Source: Symsagittifera roscoffensis (Eukaryota; Xenacoelomorpha; Acoela; Convolutidae). Taken from it: DNA of 64,000 nt. Positions 1 through 11,931 of this stretch are shown piece by piece. Position numbers and translations under genes: made by a program. Position 1 is the stretch's first letter. Every line of letters starts with the position of its first letter. The stretch covers positions 40,502,759 through 40,566,758 of the forward strand of contig NC_087063.1 of the NCBI RefSeq assembly GCF_963678635.1, written 5' to 3'. The notes under the pieces were generated by a model. It was given only the letters and a program-made list of their open reading frames with translations, made no database searches and had not been told where the DNA came from.

Positions 1-1049
1 CAGTGTCGAGGGAGCTCAAGAAAATTTTCTTCATGCACAGTTACATACCGAAAAAAATACTCGCAGATCTCGGAAAGACATTCACGTCTGAACTCATGCA
101 CGAATTGGCGACGTTGCTCGAAATTCAAATTAACCATGCGACTCTGAAACATCCGCAGACCATAGGCCTGGTCGAACGATCTCATGCACCACTTAAAAGA
201 ATCCTAAAGCTGAACACTAATGAACAATGGTCAGACTGGCACAAATATGCTCCATTGGCTACCTTCATCCAAAATACTTCATATGCTTCATCAATTGGAT
301 GCCACCCAAGCTCAATTTTCCATGGAAGAGAACCGACAAAATCACTTGATCTTCGCTTTTCAACAAAAGCAATGGAAGCAGTAACAGCAGAATTAGATTT
401 TGTTACGGCAATGCAAGATGCGATGCTCGAAAAGTTCAAAGAAGCGAAAAATATTTGATCTCTTCATACCATAAGTATGGAGGATATTACGACCAAAAAG
501 CATTTGCGCAGCCACTCCAAGTCCACTCATTTTGTCTGCTGCTAAATCCTCTGTTGACTAACTACGCAGTCAGACTTTGGAAGCAGATCAATGCAAGTCT
601 GGATACCTCTGTACAGAGTTGAGAAAGTGTTGACAAATTCGAACTATATAATTCGGAAAGTTGGAACAACCTACACGCAATGCGTACACCGAATTTGTCT
701 CAGAGCCGTTGATTCACAACATCAACCAGACGATGTCGAACCAATAGATCCAGTAAAGTTTCGAACGGATCCATCACTCAGAAACTATCGAAGTGAACCA
801 GGACTTTTTGACGATTACTTACCAAGACTCTTAGACGACATCCAACCCGAGAGCAGCGGACGAAACAATGATCCGATTTCACCTGCAATAGTCCGACTGT
901 CAGTACCTCTCGGATTACCTCTAGCCACAGCACCCATACCAGTAGCACCAATTATGGCACCACCACCGGTACCGCTACCGCTACCAATTGCAGCACAGCC
1001 GCCACTAGCACTTCTACCGGACCCAGTGCCAATCCACCTCCCGAAGTAG
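1..1049 (+). pseudogene. Ty3/gypsy integrase C-terminal half (macro-gypsy copy A), decayed
   Basis: An open stretch from the window edge to about 458 reads as the second half of a retroviral-type integrase core: ADLGKTF with the second catalytic Asp, then PQTIGLVERSH with the Glu. A second open stretch, 591-1049, carries the integrase C-terminal segment (EKVLTNSNYIIRKVGT, then CVHRICLR) and a Pro-rich linker. Between them (about 459-590) the homologous reading continues, but with a stop and frame changes, so the copy is not functional. The first catalytic Asp and everything upstream lie outside the window. A related, more decayed copy lies at 31015-32571 on the same strand. Family assignment rests on the DDE motifs and their order. 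Confidence 0.85.
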
Positions 1050-1108
1050 CGCCCGAAACCGTATATATACCGGAGCTACCACTCGCAGAACTACCAGCAG
1101 CACAGCCT

Positions 1109-1979
1109 ATGGGTAACATTAATGAACGAGGCCCGGCAGAACTAATCAATAGGGACTCTGACCCTGAAGGATACAATCTTGAAGAATTGTTCCAAGAACC
1201 ACAGCCAGTTGTTAGACGAAAAGCAGCAGCTGAAGCTCGAGATAGAATTCACGCACATTTTAGGTTCAGTAATGATGTTCGACATCACCCTATACCTAAG
1301 CTTCACAAACAACCTCGAAGGCAAGTCCTACGCACCGTAGACGGACACGAAGTTGCTCCTATAACATTCAGTCCAAGATCAACTCGAACAAAAATACAGA
1401 AGAAAGTGGAAGAGGTAAATGAATTTTTCTCTCCTCCTGAAAAGAAAACGAATATAACCAAAGACAGCGTGGAGCGAGCGAAAAAACAACTGACCAAACG
1501 TAATGACGGACCTGGCAGCAACAAAGATTCAGTGAATTCAATTTACGATGAACCAAATATCTTTGTCGGACCAGGAAATGTTTTGCAGTTTCCGGGCTCT
1601 ATAGCTCAGTGTCTCAAGTGACTTCCAAATGACAAAGGGAGTAGCACGACAAATCAGCAGTGCCTACCTATGCATCAGACAAACCCTACAAAGCCTTGAA
1701 ACACCAATAGTTGGATCATCAGTTGCAGTTTCTTTGCGTTGGGAAAACGAGTCAATTTTCAATCTAGTTACAAAATCTCAATTTTTCGAAAAACCAATCT
1801 ACTACAATTTGTCACAAAGTCTCAATTGCACGAAGAAGCAGCTCCTGCAGAAAAGCGTAAGACATATTGTCCTACCAAAGATTGGATGTGGACTCGACAA
1901 ATTGAAAGAAAGTAGAGTTTTCAGCCTAATAAGCGACATTTTCGAAAAAACAAACATCAAAATTTTTATTTATATATAA
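1109..1979 (+). pseudogene. Retroelement linker plus OARD1/TARG1-like macro domain (copy A1)
   Basis: Downstream of the integrase, 1109-1621 encodes a charged linker ending in the first strand of a macro domain (NVLQFPGSIAQC). 1629-1979 encodes the rest in another frame: MTKGVARQISSAY, then YNLVTKSQFFEKPIYYNL, then LPKIGCGLDKLKE, ending at the last strand NIKIFIYI. The order matches the OARD1/TARG1 class of macro domains, which hydrolyse ADP-ribose esters on proteins; the GCGLD segment holding the catalytic Asp of that class is present. A frame change near 1612 splits the domain. Macro domains are not standard parts of gypsy pol, so this looks like a host-derived domain captured by the element; the enzymatic role is inferred. 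Confidence 0.75.
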
Positions 1980-4809
1980 AAAAAAAGTGGCGATATTGCC
2001 TAGTACCGTTCATGCCTTCATTAAAACCATTGCCAGCTCCAACAGCAGCCAATTGATGCTATCGAAGTTCGAGAACAACGACTTTGAAACGAAGAAAAGT
2101 AGATAATTCGAGAAAATCGATTTTTTAACCTCGAAACTTCCCGAAAAACTGACACCACAGTCACTACGCACGAACAAAAACGGTTTCAGACCCTTAAATC
2201 ATGTTTCAACACCCATCTGGACAAATGTACGAAGTTGGTCCACTAGCAGACCACAACTTGACCAGATCTCGAAAAATCCACCTGTTTAAGCATTACGAAC
2301 AAAAAGTTTTTCCTCCTTGACTAACGAGTCGACGGAAATTCAAATTTTTTGGGCTCATTGATCATCAAATCACCAATGATGAACAGACACGAAGTCGGTC
2401 CACTAGGAGACATCAACTTGACGAGATCTCGAAAAACCCACATGTTGCCCATGTTTAAGCATTACGAAAAAAAATGTTTTTCCTCCTTGTCTAACGAGTC
2501 GACGGAAATCCAAATTTTTTGGACTCATTGATCTTCAAACCACCAATGAAGAACCTGCAAGAAGTGAGTCCACTAGCAAACCATTTTTTGGAGATATAAA
2601 TCAAATTGAAACATTAACATGTATTAAGTTAGGAGAAACAAGAAAAACACATTTCGAGGGATATCTTTTCAGAATTGGGAACAGCAAACTCCCAAATGAG
2701 CCCAGAAACATCCATCAGAATAATTGGGACAACCTCCAAAGGCTTTCAGTGATACTCGACAAGTTCTCCAAATTAATAAAAGCACGATAAGCACCAGGAA
2801 ACAAAAAAAAAGTTGATGAAAAATTCAAATTTATCATCAATAACTCATCTTGACGCCAAATTTTGCTCAGGCGAGCCAGCAATTACCTTGAAACGCTTTT
2901 AAGAGTGAAGTGCAACGTCTGTAGAAGAACTGAGAACACAAAACAAAAGCCAGATTCTGCACAAAAAGACGTTGATTGCGACAAAATGCAAAAACTTCGT
3001 TGAAAAAGTCGAAATCTGACTTGAAAAAAGGAAGTTTATCGCCTTCATTCAGGGAGTAAGGCCAACAAAGGCACAACACGCCTAAGGGAAGAAGAAACGA
3101 CGAATCCTGAACACATCGGACACCTGAAAAGAAAACGAATATAACCAAAGACAGCGTGGAGCGAGCGAAAAAACAACTGACCAAACGTAATGACGGACCT
3201 GGCAGCAACAAAGATTCAGTGAATTCAATTTACGATGAACCAAATATCTTTGTCGGACCAGGAAATGTTTTGCAGTTTCCGGGCTCTATAGCTCAGTGTC
3301 TAAAGTGACTTCCAAATGACAAAGGGAGTAGCACGACGAATCAGCAGTGCCTACCTATGCATCAGACAAACCCTACAAAGCCTTGAAACACCAATAGTTG
3401 GATCATCAGTTGCAGTTTCTTTGCGTTGGGAAAACGAGTCAATTTTCAATCTAGTTACAAAATCTCAATTTTTCGAAAAACCAATCTACTACAATTTGTC
3501 ACAAAGTCTCAATTGCACGAAGAAGCAGCTCCTGCAGAAAAGCGTAAGACATATTGTCCTACCAAAGATTGGATGTGGACTCGACAAATTGAAAGAAAGT
3601 AGAGTTTTCAGCCTAATAAGCGACATTTTCGAAAAAACAAACATCAAAATTTTTATTTATATATAAAAAAAAGTGGCGATATTGCCTAGTACCGTTCATG
3701 CCTTCATTAAAACCATTGCCAGCTCCAACAGCAGCCAATTGATGCTATCGAAGTTCGAGAATAACGACTTTGAAACGAAGAAAAGTAGATATTTCGAGAA
3801 AATCGATTTTTTAACCTCGAAACTTCCCGAAAAACTGACACCACAGTCACTACGCACGAACAAATACGGTTTCAGACCCTTAAATCATGTTTCAACACCC
3901 ATCTGGACAAATGTACGAAGTTGGTCCACTAGCAGACCACAACTTGACCAGATCTCGAAAAATCCACCTGTTTAAGCATTACGAACAAAAAGTTTTTCCT
4001 CCTTGACTAACGAGTCGACGGAAATTCAAATTTTTTGGGCTCATTGATCATCAAATCACCAATGATGAACAGGCACGAAGTCGGTCCACTAGGAGACATC
4101 AACTTGACGAGATCTCGAAAAACCCACCTGTTGCCCATGTTTAAGCATTACGAAAAAAAATGTTTTTCCTCCTTGTCTAACGAGTCGACGGAAATCCAAA
4201 TTTTTTGGACTCATTGATCTTCAAATCACCAATGAAGAACCTGCAAGAAGTGAGTCCACTAGCAAACCATTTTTTGGAGATATATATCAAATTGAAACAT
4301 TAACATGTATTAAGTTACGAGAAACAAGAAAAACACATTTCGAGGGATATCTTTTCAGAATTGGGAACAGCAAACTCCCAAATGAGCCCAGAAACATCCA
4401 TCAGAATAATTCGGACAACCTCCAAAGGCTTTCAGTGATACTCGACAAGTTCTCCAAATTAATAAAAGCACGATAAGCACCAGGAAACAAAAAAAAAGTT
4501 GATGAAAAATTCAAATTTATCATCAATAACTCATCTTGACGCCAAATTTTGCTCAGGCGAGCCAGCAATTACCTTGAAACGCTTTTAAGAGTGAAGTGCA
4601 ACGTCTGTAGAAGAACTGAGAACACAAAACAAAAGCCAGATTCTGCACAAAAAGACGTTGATTGCGACAAAATGCAAAAACTTCGTTGAAAAAGTCGAAA
4701 TCTGACTTGAAAAAAGGAAGTTTATCGCCTTCATTCAGGGAGTAAGGCCAACAAAGGCACAACACGCCTAAGGGAAGAAGAAACGACGAATCCTGAACAC
4801 ATCGGACAC
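1437..4809. repeat. 1.69-kb direct tandem duplication
   Basis: The block 1437-3123 is repeated head to tail as 3124-4809 with only scattered substitutions and one-base indels. It contains the macro-domain end of the gypsy element and its downstream untranslated DNA. Inside each unit a 160-170-bp subrepeat occurs a little over twice; in the first unit its phase markers (GAAGTTGGTCCACTAG and variants) lie near 2230, 2390 and 2560. Confidence 0.9.
3124..3666 (+). pseudogene. OARD1/TARG1-like macro domain, duplicated copy (A2)
   Basis: Second copy of the linker end and macro domain, lying in the downstream unit of a 1.69-kb tandem duplication. The open part is 3316-3666 (116 codons). It differs from copy A1 by single substitutions such as Q to R in MTKGVARRISSAY. 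It keeps the same frame change just before the MTKG segment, so the break predates the duplication. No promoter or start of its own is visible. Confidence 0.75.
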
Positions 4810-5735
4810 AATCTGAAAGACAAAGTTCAACGTTTAAGCATGTACACCAACGTACAAACTGCTTTCTTAGTTGTCAACTTCGAAAATAAGATCGTGAATT
4901 TTTTCGACAAAACAGAGCACTGTTTAGTTGTTGGAAACAAATTCACAATAATTGAGGCTAATAGAAGAAGAAAAACGCCCAGAAAAAAGTGAATGATCAA
5001 CTTCAGCGTCACTGAAGTAAAATGCGAAGGACATGCGAAAAACAACGAACGAAGAAAGCGATACGATAAAAAACAAATGAAAGAAAGCAAAGAACATAAA
5101 TACTACACGCCAAATCAATTGCCGTGCAAACTTAGTAACAGTTGATAACTGACAAAAATCATGCTATCATCGAACTGACCTTATCATCTATCACTTAACT
5201 CCCATAACCCGACTCAATGTGGCTTTGTCCCCATTAAAATATTTCCCATTTAAACTCAATCCAATTTTATTTCACATTATAAAGTGAAGTAAAAAACTGT
5301 GCATCTAAATCAATGAGTGTGAATTAATTCTTTCAATAACGGGATAGATACATAAATACTTTTCCTGTAGCAGTATCCAATTTGTCAAATTGATTGTAAA
5401 TTTTTTTAAACTGAATTATTTTAACTGTAAACAGTCAAAAACTTAAACCACCCGAAAAGATTTCTTATTGTGAGGTAGTGTGACATCACTGCATGATGTC
5501 ATGCATTCTTATGCTATAGCAAAATTACATAATTAACCTTGTTAATGAGATGAAGTTGTTAATGGAGACCTTCAGATGCTGTTTGAATTTGCATTTGATA
5601 AACGTATCAGAATAATTACAGTTCAGATAGCGATCATATTAATAAACATTTTCATAAAAAATGATTCAAATTAAGAACAAAAAAGCTCTCATCAGTAAGC
5701 AATAAAAAACAAACTCGTCAAAATCAAAAATACTA
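4810..5735. other. Intergenic, possible 3' LTR start of the macro-gypsy
   Basis: No gene is seen. Near 5478 the sequence TGTGACATCACTGC, followed by GATGTCATGCATTC, resembles a gypsy LTR start. A similar block (TATGACGTCCCTGC, then CACGTCATGCATTC) occurs near 34490, at a comparable distance downstream of the second macro-gypsy copy. The LTR end cannot be placed. Confidence 0.3.
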
Positions 5736-6976
5736 TCAAATTGAGTCTTTCAAATCAGTTTCGACTTCAGGCTTAGGGTCAACCGTTGTTCCATGAACAC
5801 ATTTTGCAACATCCAACCAAGTCAATGCCTTCTTCAAATCGCAATTGGCGTCTAGAGGCAAACTTAGATTCCATATGGCAAACTTGGAGAACGATTGCTT
5901 CACTTCGATCCTCTTACATTCTACGCCTCCCTCAGCCGAAGCTGGGACTAAATTAGCCCGCACTAGTTTGAACCCCACTGGTACTTGCTCGACTATTCCG
6001 CGTATTGGTCTCCCTCGAACAGATGCTGAGAGTTGCCCATCGTGTTCCAGGGTGGGCTTTAAATACAATTCAGGACAGCACCTACAAACACTAACAAAGG
6101 TTACCGGTTGCTGAGCAAACAGCAAACTGTAAGAGTACAGTACTGTAATATCAGAGAAGTAATGAAAACAGAGGCAAAGCTGAGCTTCGCATCGATTGCG
6201 ATACAACAGAAGCGCATCATTGCAAGCTAGTGAATAGAAATGAGACAGAAATAACAAAATCGTAAAAATTTGGGAAAAAAATGAAAATAATTTCAGAATA
6301 ATCGCAATCGTAAAAACAGCCGAAAATCAAAATTACATAAGTTTCCAATTACAAGGCACTTACTCTCGCAAGTGTAAACATCGAAAAGCAATAAAAAAAT
6401 TTTTAAAAGTTTTGTCCCTCAAAATTTGCCGCTTTTTAAGACATTTTTCTTATGGCTAAGTTATTATGGCTAATATAAAGCTTAAAAAAGAACTTCATCG
6501 CCTCTGAGTATCTTAGTCTTAAAAAGGGAAATTTTAGACTAATTTTTCTCAAAACGGAGACAATTTTTTTGAAACTTTCATTGAAAATTGCATCACGATC
6601 ATTAGCGTTTTAGTATTGTACAACACATGCCTTTCTGTGAGCTTCATTTGGAGTACCGAAAATGATCGGTCAAAAAATAATTCTGATTCTCTTTTTAGCT
6701 ATATTTGAACCTTTTCCGTACTGTTATTTTTATGGTAATAAAATCCTCTCGCACGCCTGAAAAAAAATGTAATGAGAAAGATGACATTCGGGGATAATTT
6801 ATTGCCCTTTTATGGTTTGATGTTGTCGCGAAAACCTAAAGGTTATTGCAAATTCATCCAATATTACTACCTGACCTGGCTTCCTTCTGTGTCTTGAACG
6901 GCATCAGATGGGGAATGTCAAACAACTTTTCGCCTTCTGCCTCCATAAACAGAGCGGTAGTTGACTCTTTCGACAT
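5736..6976 (-). CDS. RNASEH2C: Ribonuclease H2 subunit C, two exons
   Basis: RNase H2 subunit C is a non-catalytic scaffold subunit of the nuclear enzyme that removes ribonucleotides and RNA-DNA hybrids. Exon 1 is 6976-6876, with ATG at 6976, and carries HLMPFKTQ, matching the family's N-terminal HLLP segment. Exon 2 is 6081-5736 and carries LSASVRGRPIRG and FSKFAIWNL followed by KKALTWLDVAKCVHG, the family's most conserved strands. The 794-bp intron starts GTCAGG and ends TTTGTAG; the phase-2 junction restores an uninterrupted 148-aa protein, close to the human 164 aa. The intron holds a copy of an interspersed repeat (about 6174-6240). The donor is off-consensus but is the only one in phase. 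The function call is by motif similarity. Confidence 0.85.
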
Positions 6977-8255
6977 TAATTTTCTTAAAGCAAAACTAAC
7001 ATCTATCCCATTTTTCTGATTCATCAAGTGCGGTAAGACTCAAGCGTACCAGAGATTTCCCCATATTTGTTTGCTTCAGATATATAATTTACTATACTTG
7101 TCAAAAACGAGAATAGAAGTCCGAAAAGCGATGCAATTTGATATCTGAACTGATACCACAACTAAACCCAAATAAAAACTTATGTAAGCCTTAAAAAACC
7201 ATGCGCCGAGAAAAATTGTCCGGTAAATCTAGCAAGGCGCCATGAAAACAAAGCCAGTTGTTGATTGAGTTAGAACCAGAGTCTTTCGCTGTTTTTTTAG
7301 TCTTTCGCTGTTTTTTAGTCTCACCTTTTCAGTTTGCTTTCATTCTGAATGTGGCTGAATTATTCTGTACTACTTGCACTCTAACTACTAATGTTGAGAA
7401 TTATTGGTTTTACTCTACGCACAAACCTGCACCTGCTCGCATTATGTCGACATGTTTATGACTTGACTAGTTGACCCATCGTCCCTGTATGTTATTTTGG
7501 GCCAAGTTAATTCAAGTCCCCCCCCATCCAATTGGATTTACATTTCTGGTGCAACAAAAAGCCAAATTCATATTTCTTAACCATGATGAAGAATAACCAA
7601 GATATAAAAAAAATATAAGAACAGATATGTATTGATAAAACAGAAAACACTTGTTTCGAAAAAAATTATGTTTCGATATTTACACTGTTTCGATTTTTAT
7701 TGCACTGTTTCGATATTTATTGCACTATTTCGATATTTATTGCACAAAATTGATCGAGTGAAAGAGTGTTCGTATCAGGGCGAAGCCCTGAACGTTCCGA
7801 CTGCCTTTTGAGGTCTATGGAGCAGAAATAAATGTAATATAATTAAATGATTTCTCTTTCTAAAAAGTTTGAGATTTTTTGTGAAAATCATCCACCATCC
7901 AAATATATCGCGCGTTAATTGTCCCAAATTGTCCAAAATGGCAATCTTTAAACCCCGATGACTTTACGAAAAATGATCACAGGTTAAACATCTTTTCAAA
8001 TTTAAGCTCAGGACAACAATACCTTTTGAATGATATAAAAAACGTTGTCAAAAATGGCTAAATAAAAAGTCGAAATTTGTCCGAAGAAAAAAACCCCGAG
8101 CACAAAATATTCCGTTACTTTCGTTACGAAAGTGGGAACAATAACTTAACAAATAACAACTGAACAGCTCTGAAAATAGAGATAATACAAAACAAATGAA
8201 ATATTAATCAAGAAATCTCGTAACTTTCTCTATTAAGTTTATCAGCCATTTGAAA
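6977..8255. other. Intergenic with one interspersed hairpin repeat copy
   Basis: No gene is recognised. From about 7755 to 8150 lies a copy of a roughly 400-500-bp interspersed repeat containing the perfect hairpin CAGGGCGAAGCCCTG at 7776-7790. A block from the end of this repeat (tttcgttacgaaagt) recurs near 43217. Just before it, 7680-7745 has three tandem copies of a short motif (TGTTTCGATATTTATTGCAC type). Confidence 0.6.
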
Positions 8256-9968
8256 TCATATTTTCGGCCCATATTCGGGCGAAACAAGAAAAACAAAGTT
8301 CTTCTTGCATGCCTCCGAACTAGTCGAAGAACATCCATTATTTTCACCGTCATTGCCTTCACTGCAAATAATCGCCGGCAGGAACTTCAGGTCCGAGTGG
8401 ACGACTCCGCGAAAGAAGGAGAGGTCTTCTATCCAAGTCACCGTCTCCGACACTTTCCACTTGGAAAAGTTCCATCTCATATGAGGCTTCCTCAAGATCA
8501 CCAATCTTTTTGTCTTTTTCTCCCAGATCATAATCTCCTGGTCATTATACGGATTGGAAACACAGTCTGCTTCGTCCACCCTGTGAACAAAATAGGGTAT
8601 ATATTCGTACTTTTGCGCAATCGTATCCACATATATCAAATCTTTGGCCTTAGAGTTGAAAAAGAAGCAAATATTTGATGCGACGTTTGATTTAGCAACT
8701 GGTTTCGTATCACAGGGAATCTCAAACAGCGTGTTGTGAGAGAACTTGATCAATTTTCGCTCTGCGTCGTAATACGCCCACAGCAGTTGACCTCTGCCCT
8801 TTGTATTGCTGTATGGCATTAGTAATTCTTCATAGATTGGATAATCGCCACCATTTTTGAACTTCAAGTCTGCTATATCTAACACGGTCATTGTGCGATC
8901 CTTCATAAGAATGACAATTCGTGCCTTATGGTACAGCATTAAATATGCCTTTTCAATTTCACAATATAGTTCTTTTCGCATCTTTTTGCAGTAGAACTTT
9001 TTGGACAAACGGCCGTCTTCAGTGTAGCAGCATTTTTGAACAGTTATCGAATATCCGTCAGAAGTCAGCTCAAAAAATGGCTGTAAATAGCAGCCAACAT
9101 ATACCTTTTGCAACATGGCGCGTGGCTCCCTTGTTTGGCTCAATTTCTGCTCGATCTTCGTACCAGCTGCTGAAAAGTTTGATCCTTTAGTGGACAAACC
9201 TCCATGTTCTAGGAGACTTGTGGTTATATTTTGGAAGAAAATCTCAAACTTCTCTCTGCGTTTGCGAATTTCAATCCTTTCATCTTTAATTTCGGTGAAC
9301 TTAGTTTTCAGTTTCGGGTAAAGAACTAAAGTTCCCGAGTCCGACGCATTTTTCACCGACACTAAATCCTTTTTGAGAACTTCTAATTTCTCGTTGTGTT
9401 CATTAAGAAGATTTTCAGATAGCTTCAGCATGTTTATTTCGGGTTGTACATCATCTAGTCGCTTTTGAAACTGTTGAATCCTTGCTTCTAGAGTACTTGT
9501 CAAGTAGGTCGCGTCAGCTAAAATCACACTGAATATATTTCCAGCTGAACTTTGATCTTCCATTTCTGCTAACTGAGATTCAATTTTACAAACTTTTCCC
9601 TTTATTTCTGCCACCACATTATCCAGAGATCTTATTTCATGCTGATGTACAGCGTGGAATCTCAGACACTTGCAGCATATTGTAACTTCGCATGTGGAGC
9701 AGAAATCCAAACTGGGCTGCTTATGTTTTGAACATATAACAGTCTCTTGTCCATTTGAGTGACTGATTGAGTGACCTTTCCACGAGTGGAAGAAGATGCA
9801 GTTGTCGCATATCAACTCGTCGTTTTCATTCTCACTGTTCTCCGCTGCACAGGTTTTGCACAGAAACAGTTGGTTATTAGACACCACTTCTTCGCAAACT
9901 GAACAATAAATAAAACAAGCTTCTTTTTTCACAGCTGTTTCTTCAACTTGAATATTGGCATCATCCAT
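8256..9968 (-). CDS. Intronless double B-box zinc-finger protein (TRIM-like, no RING)
   Basis: A 570-aa open frame starting at an ATG and uninterrupted by introns. Residues about 20-75 hold a first B-box-like zinc site (CSVC, CKTC, CDNC, then spaced His). Residues about 80-120 hold a B-box 2 (CSKH, CSTC, CCKC, then HAVHQH). Residues about 120-250 are charged and helical, as in the coiled coil after TRIM B-boxes. The C-terminal 300 residues are rich in alternating hydrophobic strands, perhaps a propeller-type fold, but match nothing I can name. A RING finger is absent, so ubiquitin-ligase activity should not be assumed. TRIM-type proteins often act in innate immunity or cytoskeletal regulation; no specific role can be read here. 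Being intronless among intron-bearing neighbours suggests an expanded or retroposed family. Confidence 0.8.
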   Translation of the reverse strand: MDDANIQVEETAVKKEACFIYCSVCEEVVSNNQLFLCKTCAAENSENENDELICDNCIFFHSWKGHSISHSNGQETVICSKHKQPSLDFCSTCEVTICCKCLRFHAVHQHEIRSLDNVVAEIKGKVCKIESQLAEMEDQSSAGNIFSVILADATYLTSTLEARIQQFQKRLDDVQPEINMLKLSENLLNEHNEKLEVLKKDLVSVKNASDSGTLVLYPKLKTKFTEIKDERIEIRKRREKFEIFFQNITTSLLEHGGLSTKGSNFSAAGTKIEQKLSQTREPRAMLQKVYVGCYLQPFFELTSDGYSITVQKCCYTEDGRLSKKFYCKKMRKELYCEIEKAYLMLYHKARIVILMKDRTMTVLDIADLKFKNGGDYPIYEELLMPYSNTKGRGQLLWAYYDAERKLIKFSHNTLFEIPCDTKPVAKSNVASNICFFFNSKAKDLIYVDTIAQKYEYIPYFVHRVDEADCVSNPYNDQEIMIWEKKTKRLVILRKPHMRWNFSKWKVSETVTWIEDLSFFRGVVHSDLKFLPAIICSEGNDGENNGCSSTSSEACKKNFVFLVSPEYGPKI

Positions 9969-11497
9969 CTAAAACAAAAACATAGTTACAAGGTGTAACT
10001 ATATTCAAACCAACGTGATATGAATTGAACTTCTTAAAAATATATTTTATAAGTTGACACAAAAATTGCAAAAGCATAAAGAATTAAGCATAAAAGAAAA
10101 CGTGAGTTGTAGGTCATAGCGTAAAACCAAATATGACCAATTTTATTAATTAAATTTTTCTAGCTCTCTCTCTCTCTCTATCTCATATATAATCGATCTC
10201 TCCAATTCAATTAGAAGTTCAAAGCGGAGATCAATGCAGCTACGACACCAACATCAATCAGAACTAACTTCAAGTTACTGAAAGCTTATTCCAAACATAT
10301 CATCCGAAAACTACACTAACAAGCGCAAATAGCAGCTAAGTAAAAAAAAAACAGCCATTGCATAGTCATGTATTGATATAAGCAACAAGCTTCCGGTAAA
10401 TATTTTTTAAATCAGAATTTTTTTTCTCAAAGAACTATACATTTCTGGTCAGCATAATAATCATTGAGCGGTTGCACAACATCAAGGTCTCGCTAATGCC
10501 CAGTTATGTGAAAGATTGCGCATTAATTTGTGAAGCATTCTGAACCCTAGATTCCGACAACTAAGAAACCCATATCTATAAACCAAGACAAAACTAACTT
10601 TCGACAATCAAGTTTCGTGCGAGCTTGAGATTAGGCGACCCAAGAATATACCAATTTTCGTTTTCTTACGCCAGTCTTCTCAATGCAGAACCAACCCTTA
10701 GGGAGGGGAGATGTCTTCCATTTTGCTTTTACCGGCCCACATCGAGAAAGCGGATGACACTGGGACACTTCAAACAAAAACAAGACCAACTTTTGAAAAT
10801 CAAGTTTTAGATAAGCTTAAAATTAGTCGACCACTGTGGGATATCCCGATTTTACTTCGTCCTAAAAAAAACGCTACGACACTTCCAGAGCGAGGATTTA
10901 GTGGTAACCTCGTTTCCAGAATTGCACTCGCCAACAATTCTGCGAACTCCTGCCACCCCGAATACCCTTCATTTTCAACTCAATTTTACTCTCTTTTCAT
11001 CCACTGAGAATCTTGAAGACTTAGCATTAAATTCTGGAAACAGAACAAAAGACAGGGGAATCCAACATAGCTTTTGATTGACTGTTTTTGTTGGAATTAT
11101 TCTTATCGTTAAACTTCCAAAACTACTGGGTTGCAGATCTTCGTAATTTTAACTCAAACACGAAAAAACCCTAGAATGGCCGACAGCATTCTACTGCACA
11201 TTCCAAATTTTTTTTAAAAAAAAGAAAATAAATGTTTTTTTTTGCAAAATCATCAAATTTACAAATGGGATTCATAATCCAAAATGATTAAATTTCAAAT
11301 ATCAGATTGTTTTCTTAATTTAATTGTAAGTTTAATGACAAAATTTCGAAATATCACAAAAAAGTCACACTGGAAAATTAAAAAAATTGAGCATGAATAT
11401 TACGATGGCCGAACGCAGGTGCTTCCGCTGGTGATAAGCTGACATCACCCCGCTAATGATTAGAAATTATCAGTTTTCGAAAAGTAATTTTTTTTTA
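9969..11497. other. Intergenic, no gene recognised
   Basis: AT-rich DNA with short open frames that show no recognisable motif. A TC microsatellite lies at about 10163-10180. The right edge is the target site of the LTR element, with AATT at 11498-11501. Confidence 0.6.
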
Positions 11498-11501
11498 AAT
11501 T

Positions 11502-11911
11502 TGGAACCTGATCTAGACTACATTTTATGATTGGATAATTTAGATATTTTACCAATGTAAAGTATTTAATATTAACCAATCATGATCCATCTAACTAACA
11601 ACCCACTTATTTGTAAGTGCTGAAGTTACTTGTAATTTCAGCACCAGAGAGATTTGAATTTAACTTAGAAATTAGTTGGACTCTCCCGAGCACTTCAGCA
11701 GCCGCAATAAACCAGTATACCCTAGATCTATTGAGCCTAGCAGAGACTAGTTAAACAACCTGAGACTAGATAGTATAAGAGTAAGATTAGGATCGGTATT
11801 AGACTAAGAAGTTGCACGAATCTATCCGGCCGAAAATAAGATAGCGTGACGAGCAGACGGTGTACCCTATCCGAAATTACTCTATGAGTTAACCAACTCG
11901 GTCCTAACTCA
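11502..11911 (+). repeat. 5' LTR of the 17.5-kb element
   Basis: 410 bp, TG...CA ends. An AATAAA polyadenylation signal lies at 11706-11711. By eye it matches the 3' LTR at every base compared. Confidence 0.95.
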
Positions 11912-11913
11912 TC

Positions 11914-11931
11914 TGGTGCGACCATAAGTCT
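11914..11931 (+). promoter_or_regulatory. Candidate tRNA primer-binding site
   Basis: TGGTGCGACCATAAGTC begins two bases after the 5' LTR, the usual position, and starts with the TGG that pairs with a tRNA CCA end. I could not match it to a particular tRNA with confidence; part of it (CGACCA) resembles the 3' end of an arginine tRNA. Confidence 0.5.

Noticed and set aside
1600-1630. Programmed frameshift joining the linker to the macro domain
   Set aside because: No slippery heptamer is evident, an in-frame stop precedes the second frame, and the rest of the copy has other breaks; simple decay is more likely.
1437-4809. The 1.69-kb direct repeats as LTRs
   Set aside because: They abut directly, have no TG...CA ends, and contain coding sequence of the macro domain.
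10625-11007. Two overlapping plus-strand ORFs of 61 and 98 codons
   Set aside because: No recognisable motif, no splice signals and no repeat relationship; treated as chance.
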